This document shows, in pieces, positions 1 to 7,562 of a stretch of DNA of 64,000 nt. The notes below the pieces were generated by a model, which saw nothing but the letters and a program-made list of their open reading frames with translations, was not told the origin of the DNA and searched no databases. The translations under genes and the position numbers were made by a program. The DNA comes from Streptomyces sp. NBC_00162 (GTDB taxonomy: Bacteria; Actinomycetota; Actinomycetes; Streptomycetales; Streptomycetaceae): positions 7,316,001-7,380,000 of the forward strand of contig NZ_CP102509.1 of assembly GCF_024611995.1 (NCBI RefSeq), in the 5' to 3' direction. How positions within the stretch are numbered: position 1 is the first letter of the stretch; each line of letters opens with the position of its first letter.

Positions 1-236
1 CCACCTCCGCGCTGGACCCCGAACTCGTCGGCGAGGTGCTGTCCGTGATCAAGGACCTGGCCACCGGCGGCACCACGCTGGTCATCGTCACGCACGAGAT
101 CGGCTTCGCCCGCGAGGTGGCCGACGAGGTCGTCTTCCTCGACGGCGGCCGCATCGTCGAACAGGGCCCGCCCGAGCAAGTGCTGGACCGGCCCGCCCAT
201 GCCCGTACGCGGGAGTTCCTGAGCAAGGTGCTCTGA
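1..236 (+). CDS. Polar amino-acid ABC transporter ATP-binding protein, C-terminal end (partial)
   Basis: The reading frame is open from the window edge (codons start at base 3) to the TGA at 234-236. The visible part begins just after Walker B with the D-loop (SALDPELVGEVL). It continues through the H-loop (IVTHEIGFAREVAD) to a tail (EQGPPEQVL) typical of the GlnQ/HisP class, which powers uptake of polar amino acids across the membrane. Walker A, the Q-loop and the signature lie outside the window. The binding-protein gene follows 50 bp downstream on the same strand, so they are probably one operon. Any permease gene must lie upstream of the window. Confidence 0.88.
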   Translation, partial: TSALDPELVGEVLSVIKDLATGGTTLVIVTHEIGFAREVADEVVFLDGGRIVEQGPPEQVLDRPAHARTREFLSKVL

Positions 237-286
237 CTTCCCCGCGTCCCACCCCGCCCGCCCTTCCCGAACCGAAAAGGAACACC

Positions 287-1303
287 ATGCAACGCCGACC
301 CTCCCTGCGCACCAGATTCGTCCGCGGCCTCGGCGCCGCCACCGCCACCGTGGCGCTCGCCTCCGGCCTCACCGCGTGCGGCGGCGATGCCGAGGCCACC
401 GGGGCAGGTGGGGACGTGGTCACCATCGGCGCGGTGTCCAACGGTGCCGCCCGGCAGACCGAGCTGACCGTCCCGGCCGTGGAGGCCCTGCGCGCGCAGC
501 TGCCGGCGGCCGTCCGCGAACGCGGTGAGCTCGTCATCGGCGTGGGCGCGCTGCCCGCAGGCTTCCCGCCGCTGGCGTACGTCGGCACCGACCAGAAGAC
601 CCTGACCGGCGCGGAACCGGACCTCGGCCGGCTGGTGGCCGCCGTGCTCGGGCTCAAGCCGGTAGTGAAGAACTCCACCTGGGAGAACGTCTTCCTCGGT
701 GTCGACAGTGGCAAGGTCGACGTCGCCTTCACGAACGTCACGGTCACCGAGGAGCGCAAGAAGAAGTACGAGTTCGCCTCCTACCGGCAGGACAACCTGG
801 CCTTCGAGGTCCTGAAGGACAACCCCTGGAGCTTCGGCAACGACTTCCACAGCCTCGCGGGCAAGACGGTGGCGGTCAGTTCGGGCACCAACCAGGAGAA
901 GATCCTGCTTGAGTGGCAGAAGAAGCTCCAGGCGGAGGGCAAGGACCTCACTGTCAAGTACTTCCCCGACGCCAACAGCACCGCCCTGGCGCTGAGCGGC
1001 AAGAAGATCGATCTCAGCTTCGGCCCGAACCCGTCCATCGCCTACCACATCACCCAGAGCGCGAGCGGCAACGCCCCCACGCGCAGCGCGGGTTCCTTCT
1101 CCGGGGCCGGCGAGTCGCTCCAAGGCCTGATCGCCGCGACCGCGAAGAAGGACAGCGGACTCGCCAAGCCGGTGGCCGAGGCGATCAACCATCTGATCAA
1201 GGACGGCCAGTACGCGCAGCTGCTCGCCGCCTGGAACCTGTCCAACGAGGCCGTCACCACCTCGGAGGTCGACCCGCCGGGCCTGCCGGTGACCAACTCC
1301 TGA
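287..1303 (+). CDS. ABC transporter substrate-binding lipoprotein (amino-acid type)
   Basis: A 338-residue secreted lipoprotein. The N-terminus carries arginines, a hydrophobic stretch and a lipobox LTAC with the lipidated cysteine at about residue 31. The mature part has the features of family 3 solute-binding proteins: GELVIGVG at the start of the domain, GAEPDLGRLVAAVLG, and DVAFTNVTVTEERKKKYEFA, where ligand-binding loops of polar amino-acid and cystine receptors lie. It should capture substrate outside the membrane for the transporter whose ATPase ends just upstream. Its position before an acetyltransferase and four monooxygenases suggests the ligand is a modified amino acid, possibly sulfur-containing; this is inference from context. 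Confidence 0.88.
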   Translation: MQRRPSLRTRFVRGLGAATATVALASGLTACGGDAEATGAGGDVVTIGAVSNGAARQTELTVPAVEALRAQLPAAVRERGELVIGVGALPAGFPPLAYVGTDQKTLTGAEPDLGRLVAAVLGLKPVVKNSTWENVFLGVDSGKVDVAFTNVTVTEERKKKYEFASYRQDNLAFEVLKDNPWSFGNDFHSLAGKTVAVSSGTNQEKILLEWQKKLQAEGKDLTVKYFPDANSTALALSGKKIDLSFGPNPSIAYHITQSASGNAPTRSAGSFSGAGESLQGLIAATAKKDSGLAKPVAEAINHLIKDGQYAQLLAAWNLSNEAVTTSEVDPPGLPVTNS

Positions 1304-1346
1304 ATCCCCGGCCCCCGGGCCGCGCCACGGACGGAGAGCCCGCCCC

Positions 1347-2150
1347 ATGAGCACGAACGCAGGTCCCAGCACGAGCACGAGCACGGGCACGGGCACGGGC
1401 ACGAGCACGCGCCTGGGCACCGTGGTGTCCCCGCACGTCCTCGACAACCCCGCCTGGGCCTCGTTGTCCGGCGCGCACGCCGCCTTCGCCGAGCGGGCGG
1501 CCCGTCCCGAGGCCGATCCCTCCTCCTCCCGCGCCGCCCGCTATCCGTCGGACGTCTCGCCGTTCGCCGCCCTCGCGGACCCGGCCGACCCGGACTCGTG
1601 GGCCGACCTGCGCAGGCTGGTCGGCGACGGCGGGACCGCCGCGCTCGCCGGCGTACTGACCCCGCCCGACGGCTGGGAGACCGTTGGCTCGGTCCCCGGC
1701 GTCCAGCTGGTCGACACCTCGCTGCGCGCCGAACCCGCCCCCGAGGCGGTCAGGCTCGGCCCCCGTGACGTACCCGAGATCCTCGGTCTGATCGAGCTCA
1801 CCAAGCCCGGTCCGTTCCTGCCGCGCACCGTCGAGCTGGGCACGTACCTCGGCATCCGTCACCACGGCCGGCTGATCGCGATGGCCGGGGAGCGGCTGCG
1901 GCCGCCGGGCTGGACCGAGATCAGCGCGGTGTGCACCCATCCCGACCACCGGGGCGGGGGGCTGGCGACGCGGCTGGTCCGCGCCGTCGCCGCGGGAATC
2001 CGGGAGCGCGGCGACGTCCCGTTCCTCCATACCGCGGCGAGCAACACGACGGCGATCCGGCTGTACCAGTCGATCGGCTTCACCCTGCGCCGCCGCCCGT
2101 CCTTCATGGCGGTCCGCGCGCCCTGCAATACCGCTGCCAACTTCTCTTAA
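1347..2150 (+). CDS. GNAT family N-acetyltransferase
   Basis: 267 residues. The C-terminal half is a clear GNAT fold: CTHPDHRGGGLATRLVRAV is the acetyl-CoA-binding motif A, and ASNTTAIRLYQSIGF is motif B. The N-terminal half is a less conserved extension as in FR47-like GNATs. Residues about 8-21 are a Ser/Thr/Gly run encoded by hexanucleotide repeats. It lies 43 bp after the binding-protein gene, so probably the same operon. In Bacillus ytmI and yxe operons a GNAT N-acetylates S-substituted cysteines before a monooxygenase attacks them; a similar role here is inferred, not shown. The gene ends in TAA. Confidence 0.85.
   Translation: MSTNAGPSTSTSTGTGTGTSTRLGTVVSPHVLDNPAWASLSGAHAAFAERAARPEADPSSSRAARYPSDVSPFAALADPADPDSWADLRRLVGDGGTAALAGVLTPPDGWETVGSVPGVQLVDTSLRAEPAPEAVRLGPRDVPEILGLIELTKPGPFLPRTVELGTYLGIRHHGRLIAMAGERLRPPGWTEISAVCTHPDHRGGGLATRLVRAVAAGIRERGDVPFLHTAASNTTAIRLYQSIGFTLRRRPSFMAVRAPCNTAANFS
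1368..1409 (+). repeat. Seven tandem hexamers AGCACG/GGCACG
   Basis: Seven consecutive 6-bp units (four AGCACG, three GGCACG) lie in frame near the 5' end of the acetyltransferase gene and encode alternating Ser/Gly-Thr. Unit-number changes would keep frame and only alter the length of a flexible N-terminal stretch. Confidence 0.9.
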
Positions 2151-2302
2151 TATTGCGGTCATTGTATGGCACCGCTATCGAGCGTAGCGTTTCGAAGAGA
2201 TATTGATGACGAGCCTCTTCCCCGCCCCTCTCGTACGCCCCCACATTCGCGACGCACATCGGCCTCCTTTTCGCACGGCCGACCAGGAAGGCGTAATTCG
2301 AC

Positions 2303-3526
2303 GTGTCCGCATTCCCGCCCGCATCCGCATTCACATCGGCATCTTCCGAAGCGCTGCACCTCGCCGTCGCGCTCGACGGCGCGGGCTGGCACCCTGCCGC
2401 CTGGCGCGAGCCGGGCGCGCGGCCCGGCGAACTCTTCACGGCCCGCTACTGGGCCGATGCCGTTGCCGAGGCCGAAGCCGGACTGCTCGACTTCGTCACC
2501 TTCGAGGACGCCCTCGCCCTCCAGTCGTCGTCGGCGGACGGGCCCGACGGGCGCACGGACCAGGTCCGCGGGCGGCTGGACGCGGTACTCACCGCCGCCC
2601 GCGTCGCACCGCTGACCCGGCACATCGGACTGGTCCCGGCCGTGACCGCCACCCACACCGAGCCCTTCCACATATCCAAGGCGATCGCCACCCTCGACCA
2701 CGTCAGCCGCGGACGTGCGGGCCTGCGCATCCAGGTGTCACAACTGGCCCACGAGACCCGGCACTTCGGACGCCGGGCGGTCCCGCTCCCCGATGCGGAG
2801 TCCTGCGAGGAGGCCGCCGACCACATCGAGGTGATCCGGCGGCTGTGGGACAGCTGGGACGACGACGCCGAGATCCGGGACGTGGCCACCGGCCGGTTCG
2901 TCGACCGCGACAAGCTGCACTACATCGACTTCGAGGGCCGCCACTTCAGCGTCAGGGGGCCGTCGATCACCCCCCGCCCGCCGCAGGGGCAGCCCGTTGT
3001 AACCGCTGCGAGCGCTGCCGGCGCCCTGGGCGACGGCAGCGCGGCGTACGGTCTCATCGCCCGGTCCACGGATGTCGGGTACGTCGCCGTGCGCGATGCC
3101 GACGGGGCCCGCGCCGCGGTCGCGGAGATCCGGCAGGCCCGGGAATCAGCCGGGCTCGCGGCGCAGCCGCTGCACCTCTTCGCGGACCTCACCGTGTTCC
3201 TGGACGAGGACGCTCCCGCGGCCGACGCGCGCCGCAGCCGCCTGGACGCGCTCGCGGGCGCCCCGTACAGCAGTGACACGGCGATCTTCACCGGGACCTC
3301 CGCGCAGCTGGCGGACCAGCTCCAGGACTGGCGGACGGCAGGCCTGTCGGGCTTCCGGCTGCGGCCGGGAGTGATCGCCCGCGACCTGCCCGCCATCACC
3401 CGGGGGCTGGTACCGGAGCTCCAGCGGCGCGGGGTCTTCCGCCGCGCGTACGAGGCGGACACCCTGCGCGGACTGCTGGGCCTGGAGCGCCCGGGCGGCC
3501 GCTATGCCGCCCACCCCGCCGCCTGA
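2303..3526 (+). CDS. LLM class flavin-dependent oxidoreductase (1 of 4)
   Basis: 407 residues from a GTG start with AGGAAGG about 11 bases upstream. The protein is a luciferase-like TIM barrel: LDFVTFEDALAL near the start, RHIGLVPAVTATHTEPFHISKAIATLDHVSRGRAGLRIQVS (the conserved LDHxSxGR segment of bacterial luciferase-like monooxygenases, residues about 110-150), and a C-terminal LADQLQDWRTAGLSGFRL substrate-side segment. Members use reduced flavin and oxygen to oxidise small organics, often organosulfur compounds. It is followed after 23 bp by a second monooxygenase. The 152-bp gap before it might hold a promoter or simply a weak operon junction. Confidence 0.85.
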   Translation: MSAFPPASAFTSASSEALHLAVALDGAGWHPAAWREPGARPGELFTARYWADAVAEAEAGLLDFVTFEDALALQSSSADGPDGRTDQVRGRLDAVLTAARVAPLTRHIGLVPAVTATHTEPFHISKAIATLDHVSRGRAGLRIQVSQLAHETRHFGRRAVPLPDAESCEEAADHIEVIRRLWDSWDDDAEIRDVATGRFVDRDKLHYIDFEGRHFSVRGPSITPRPPQGQPVVTAASAAGALGDGSAAYGLIARSTDVGYVAVRDADGARAAVAEIRQARESAGLAAQPLHLFADLTVFLDEDAPAADARRSRLDALAGAPYSSDTAIFTGTSAQLADQLQDWRTAGLSGFRLRPGVIARDLPAITRGLVPELQRRGVFRRAYEADTLRGLLGLERPGGRYAAHPAA

Positions 3527-3549
3527 TCCCGGACCCGGAAGGACCCACC

Positions 3550-4932
3550 ATGAGCACCAAGCCGCTCAAGCAGATCCATCTCGCGGCCCACTTCCCCGGA
3601 GTCAACAACACCACCGTGTGGAGCGACCCGGCCGCCGGCAGCCACATCGACTTCGATTCGTTCGTCCACTTCGCGCGGACCGCCGAACGCGCCAAATTCG
3701 ACTTCCTCTTCCTTGCCGAGGGTCTCAGGCTGCGCGAACAGGGCGGCCGGATATACGACTTGGACGTGGTCGGACGGCCCGACACCTTCACCGTGCTCGC
3801 CGCCCTGGCGGCCGTCACCGAGCGCCTCGGGCTGACCGGCACGATCAATTCCACCTTCAACGAGCCCTACGAGGTGGCCCGCCAGTTCGCCTCGCTGGAC
3901 CATCTCTCCGAGGGTCGGGCCGCGTGGAACGTCGTCACCTCCTGGGACGCCTTCACCGGCGAGAACTTCCGGCGCGGCGGGTTCCTGCCGCGCGAGGACC
4001 GCTACTCGCGCGCCCAGGAGTTCCTGGCCACCGCGACCGAGCTGTTCGACTCCTGGGACGGCTCCGAGATCGCCGCCGACGCCGGTTCGGGCACGTTCCT
4101 GCGGGACGCACGGGCCGGGGCCTTCGCCCACCAGGGGCGGCATTTCGACATCGAGGGTCACTTCAACGTGCCGCGCAGCCCGCAGGGCCGACCGGTGGCC
4201 TTCCAGGCGGGGGACTCCGACGAGGGCCGCGAGTTCGCCGCCTCCAGTGCCGACGCGATCTTCGGCCAATACGGGACCCTCGACGAGGGCCGGGAGTTCT
4301 ACGCCGACGTCAAGGGCCGCCTTCCCAAGTACGGGCGCTCCCCGGACCAGTTGAAGATCCTGCCCGCGGCCACCTTCGTACTCGGCGACACCGACGCCGA
4401 GGCGCACGAGATCGCGCACGACGTACGCCGCCTGCAGGTCAGCGGGCAGACCGCGATCAAGTTCCTGGAGCACGTCTGGAACCGGGACCTGTCCGCCTAC
4501 GACCCGGACGGCCCGCTGCCTGCCGTCGACCCGGAGGTCGGTGAGAACACGATCGCCCTCGGGCGTGCGAGCGTCCGCCAGTTCCGCGACCCGCTCGAAA
4601 CCGCCCGCCAGTGGCGCGAGCTCGCCCAGGCCAAGAACCTCTCCATCCGCGAGCTCGTCATCGCGACCACCTCCCGCCAGACCTTCGTCGGCTCCGCCGC
4701 CACGGTCGCCGAGTCGATCAACGACCTGGTGCAGGCGGACGCGGCCGACGGGTTCATCCTGGTCCCCCACATCACGCCGGGCGGCCTGGACGGATTCGCG
4801 GACACCGTCGTCCCGCTGCTCCAGGAGCGTGGCGTCTTCCGCGCCGAGTACGAGGGCACCACCCTGCGCGAGCACCTCGGGCTCACGGTGCCCGGCGTCG
4901 GAGCGGCGGTCCGGCAGGTCGCGGCCTCGTGA
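3550..4932 (+). CDS. NtaA/SnaA/DmoA-type FMN-dependent monooxygenase (LLM 2 of 4)
   Basis: 460 residues. The length and opening (KQIHLAAHFPGVNNTTVWSDP), then the segment LGLTGTINSTFNEPYEVARQFASLDHLSEGRAAWNVVTS, are hallmarks of the NtaA/SnaA/DszA/SoxA subfamily. These enzymes take FMNH2 from a separate reductase. B. subtilis YtnJ and YxeK, which act on N-acetylated S-modified cysteines, belong here, as do nitrilotriacetate and dibenzothiophene-sulfone monooxygenases. The start follows GGAAGGACCCACC closely. Its TGA overlaps the GTG of the next gene (GTGA), showing translational coupling. Substrate unknown; sulfur salvage is the best contextual guess. Confidence 0.88.
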   Translation: MSTKPLKQIHLAAHFPGVNNTTVWSDPAAGSHIDFDSFVHFARTAERAKFDFLFLAEGLRLREQGGRIYDLDVVGRPDTFTVLAALAAVTERLGLTGTINSTFNEPYEVARQFASLDHLSEGRAAWNVVTSWDAFTGENFRRGGFLPREDRYSRAQEFLATATELFDSWDGSEIAADAGSGTFLRDARAGAFAHQGRHFDIEGHFNVPRSPQGRPVAFQAGDSDEGREFAASSADAIFGQYGTLDEGREFYADVKGRLPKYGRSPDQLKILPAATFVLGDTDAEAHEIAHDVRRLQVSGQTAIKFLEHVWNRDLSAYDPDGPLPAVDPEVGENTIALGRASVRQFRDPLETARQWRELAQAKNLSIRELVIATTSRQTFVGSAATVAESINDLVQADAADGFILVPHITPGGLDGFADTVVPLLQERGVFRAEYEGTTLREHLGLTVPGVGAAVRQVAAS

Positions 4933-5975
4933 AGTTCCTGGCCATCACCCTGATCACGGACTCCGCGGATCCGGTGACGGGCGCCCTCACACCCACCCGT
5001 GAGCGGTTCCGCGAGGTGGTCGCCGCCGCGCTGCTCGCGGAGGAGCTCGGCTTCGACGGCTTCGGGGTCGGCGAGCGCCACGAGCGGCCGTTCCTGTCCT
5101 CCTCACCGCCCGTGGTGCTCAGCCACATCGCCGCGCTGACCCGCCGGATCCGGCTGTTCACCGCCGTGACCACCCTGAGCCTGCTGGACCCGGTGCGGGC
5201 GTACGAGGACTACGCGACGCTCGACCACCTCTCCGACGGCCGCCTGGAGCTGATGATCGGCAAGGGCAACGGCACGGCCCAGCGCGAGCTGTTCCACGTG
5301 ACCCCCGAGGACCAGTGGGAGCGCAACGCCGAGGGCTACGAGCTGTTCCGGCGCATCTGGCGCGAGGACAAGGTGACCGCCGAGCCGCGCTTCCGCCCCG
5401 CGCTGGCCGGCGCCGAGGTCCTGCCGAGGCCCTTCCAGCCGGCCCTGCGGGTCTGGCACGGCAGTGCGACCAGCCGGGAGTCCGTCGATCTCGCGGCGCG
5501 CTACGGAGACCCGCTCTTCTCGGCGAACGTCACCCACCCGATCGTCCCGTACGCCGAACTGATCCGCCACTACCGGGAGCGCTGGGAGCACTACGGGCAC
5601 GATCCGGCGCACGCCGTCGTGGGTGCGGGTACGGCCGGCTACCACGCGGCCCCCACCTCGCAGCAGGCCGTGGCGGCGTACCGGCCGGCGTTCGCCCGGT
5701 ACCTCGCCTTCCACAAGCAGCAGGGTCTGGATCCCGTCTTCCCGACGCTGGAGGACTTCATCGAGCGCAGCTCGGCGCTCGTGGGCAGCCCCCAGCAGGT
5801 GATCGAGAAGGTCCACCGCTACCACGAGGCCTTCGGCCACACGGCCCTGCACCTCCAGGCGGAGCCGGGCGGGCTCACCCCCGCGGAGCACCGTGCCTCC
5901 CTCGAACTCTTCCAGTCGCAGATCGCCCCGGTGTTGCGCCGCGAGATCCCCGACCCCGCCTTCCCCGACCTGTAA
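4929..5975 (+). CDS. LLM class flavin-dependent oxidoreductase (3 of 4)
   Basis: 348 residues. The start is GTG at 4929, overlapping the previous stop (GTGA), although the frame is open further upstream. This start places VKFLAITLIT, the first beta strand, at the N-terminus. Motifs include LGFDGFGVGERHE, SSPPVVLSHIAALTRRIRLFTAVTTLSLLDPVRAYEDYATLDHLSDGRLELMIGKGN and a C-terminal VGSPQQVIEKV, all typical of luciferase-like monooxygenases. It is an FMN- or F420-dependent TIM-barrel enzyme. The gene sits inside the run of four such genes, with 11 bp to the next. Confidence 0.86.
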   Translation: MKFLAITLITDSADPVTGALTPTRERFREVVAAALLAEELGFDGFGVGERHERPFLSSSPPVVLSHIAALTRRIRLFTAVTTLSLLDPVRAYEDYATLDHLSDGRLELMIGKGNGTAQRELFHVTPEDQWERNAEGYELFRRIWREDKVTAEPRFRPALAGAEVLPRPFQPALRVWHGSATSRESVDLAARYGDPLFSANVTHPIVPYAELIRHYRERWEHYGHDPAHAVVGAGTAGYHAAPTSQQAVAAYRPAFARYLAFHKQQGLDPVFPTLEDFIERSSALVGSPQQVIEKVHRYHEAFGHTALHLQAEPGGLTPAEHRASLELFQSQIAPVLRREIPDPAFPDL

Positions 5976-5986
5976 GGAGCCCGGCC

Positions 5987-7099
5987 ATGTCCGGCATCCC
6001 CCTCGGGGTCCTCGACCTCGTACCGGTTTCCTCCGGTTCCACCGCCGCCGAGGCCCTGCACCACAGCATCGACCTCGCCCGGCAGACCGAGGCCTTCGGC
6101 TACGCCCGCTACTGGTTCGCCGAGCACCACCTCAACCCGGGGGTCGCCGGGACCTCCCCCGCGGTCGTCCTCGCGCTGACCGCCTCCGCGACCAAGACCA
6201 TCCGGCTCGGCTCAGGCGCCGTCCAGCTCGGACACCGCACCGCGCTGTCCACGGTCGAGGAGTTCGGCCTGATCGATGCGCTGCACCCCGGGCGCCTGGA
6301 CCTGGGCCTGGGCCGCTCGGCCGGCCGTCCGCAGCAGCGGACTTCGCAGGTCCCTCCGTTCGAGGGGTACACCCCGAACGGGCTGCGCATCCCGGCCCGG
6401 TTCTCCTTCGCGCACCTGCTGGGTCATCCGCGGGTCGCGCTCCAGCAGAGGCTGCTGAACCTGCCGGGTGCCCAGCCGCAGGAGTACGCCGAGCAGGTCG
6501 ACGACGTCCTCGCGCTGCTGCGGGGCGACTACCGCTCCCCGGAGGGGGTGGAGGCACATGCCGTCCCGGGCGAGGGGGCCGACGTACAGGTGTGGATCCT
6601 GGGCAGCAGCGGCGGGGTCAGCGCGGAGACCGCGGGCCGCAACGGGCTGCGGTTCGCGGCCAATTACCACGTCAGCCCGGCCTCGGTGCTGGAGGCGGCC
6701 GAGGGCTACCGGGCCGCCTTCAAGCCGTCCGCGGAGCTGGACCGGCCGTATCTGACGGTGTCCGCCGATGTCGTCGTGGCCGAGGACGACGAGACGGCCC
6801 GCGAGCTGGCCGCCGGCTACGCGCCCTGGGTGCGCAGCATCCGTACCGCCGAGGGCGCCATCCCCTTCCCCACGCCTGCCGAGGCGCGCGCCCTGCCCTG
6901 GACGGACGCGGACCGGGAACTCGTCGCCGACCGGGTGGACACCCAGTTCGTCGGCTCGGCCCGGACCGTCGCCGATCATCTGGAGCGGCTCCAGGAGGCC
7001 ACCGGGGCCGACGAGTTGCTGATCACCACCATCACGCACGACCACGCCGACCGGGTCCGCTCCTACCGCCTGCTGGCCGAGGAGTGGCAGCGTCGTTGA
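5987..7099 (+). CDS. MsnO8-like LLM class oxidoreductase (4 of 4)
   Basis: 370 residues from ATG at 5987, with AAGGAG seven bases upstream overlapping the previous stop codon. The N-terminus IPLGVLDLVPVSSG, AFGYARYWFAEHHLNPG and LGSGAVQLGHRTALSTVEEFGLIDALHPGRLDLGLGRSAG mark the MsnO8/YtmO group of luciferase-like monooxygenases. B. subtilis ytmO sits with ytmI (a GNAT) and ytnJ (an NtaA type) in a sulfur-salvage operon, and the same three types occur here. It is the last gene of the run; no clear intrinsic terminator follows at once. Confidence 0.86.
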   Translation: MSGIPLGVLDLVPVSSGSTAAEALHHSIDLARQTEAFGYARYWFAEHHLNPGVAGTSPAVVLALTASATKTIRLGSGAVQLGHRTALSTVEEFGLIDALHPGRLDLGLGRSAGRPQQRTSQVPPFEGYTPNGLRIPARFSFAHLLGHPRVALQQRLLNLPGAQPQEYAEQVDDVLALLRGDYRSPEGVEAHAVPGEGADVQVWILGSSGGVSAETAGRNGLRFAANYHVSPASVLEAAEGYRAAFKPSAELDRPYLTVSADVVVAEDDETARELAAGYAPWVRSIRTAEGAIPFPTPAEARALPWTDADRELVADRVDTQFVGSARTVADHLERLQEATGADELLITTITHDHADRVRSYRLLAEEWQRR

Positions 7100-7562
7100 C
7101 GCGCCGGCCGAGCTGTCACACGCCTTAATGCCATGTGCATGGCCATCAGGCCGGTGCTCTTTGCGTGATCGAATCCCGCCGCGAGAGCCAAGGGCCCCCT
7201 GAAGCCCCACTTCCCGATCACCGCCGCCACTACCGGGCCGCGGTGATCGGGAAGTGGGGCTTCGGGCCGGAGGAGGGCGACCAGCTCAGCCACCCGCGCG
7301 AGGAGACGATCGCCGCCAACGAGGACGGCGCGAAGGGGTCCGGGAGCCTCAAGGCCCCTGACAAGAACCGACTTTGATGGTCCATCAGTTCATTTCGTTG
7401 TTTGCAGCCCTCTTTCGCTGCCATGTGAACTGTGAAATTGTACGGTCACACTTTCCGTGGGCATGCCAGCTCCGGGAGTGCTCAACTTCCGTTGCCATCA
7501 CGGTCCGCACCCCCACTGCCGTGCCCCACGCACGGCTGCCGACCGGCCTGGAGGCCATCGCC
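7100..7562. other. 463-bp intergenic region before the collagenase gene
   Basis: It contains a perfect 24-bp inverted repeat (7201-7263). The sequence after it, in one plus frame, reads VIGKWGFGPEEGDQLSHPR and then stops; it is not a recognisable protein, but it could be a relic. The base composition becomes AT-richer at 7375-7500 (TTCATTTCG, GTGAAATTGTACGG), which is where promoter elements for the collagenase gene are most likely. I could not fix -35/-10 boxes with confidence. Confidence 0.5.
7201..7263. repeat. Perfect 24-bp inverted repeat (long hairpin)
   Basis: Arms 7201-7224 and 7240-7263 are exact reverse complements around a 15-base loop. The stem begins GAAGCCCCAC and ends GTGGGGCTTC. 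It is far longer than a usual Streptomyces terminator stem and has no T-run. It could stop transcription of the monooxygenase operon, be a relic of a transposable element end, or act as an RNA structure. Confidence 0.85.

Noticed and set aside
7135..7377. 80-residue plus-strand frame spanning the long hairpin
   Set aside because: Part of it is encoded by the perfect inverted repeat; no start context and no family resemblance, so not called as a gene.
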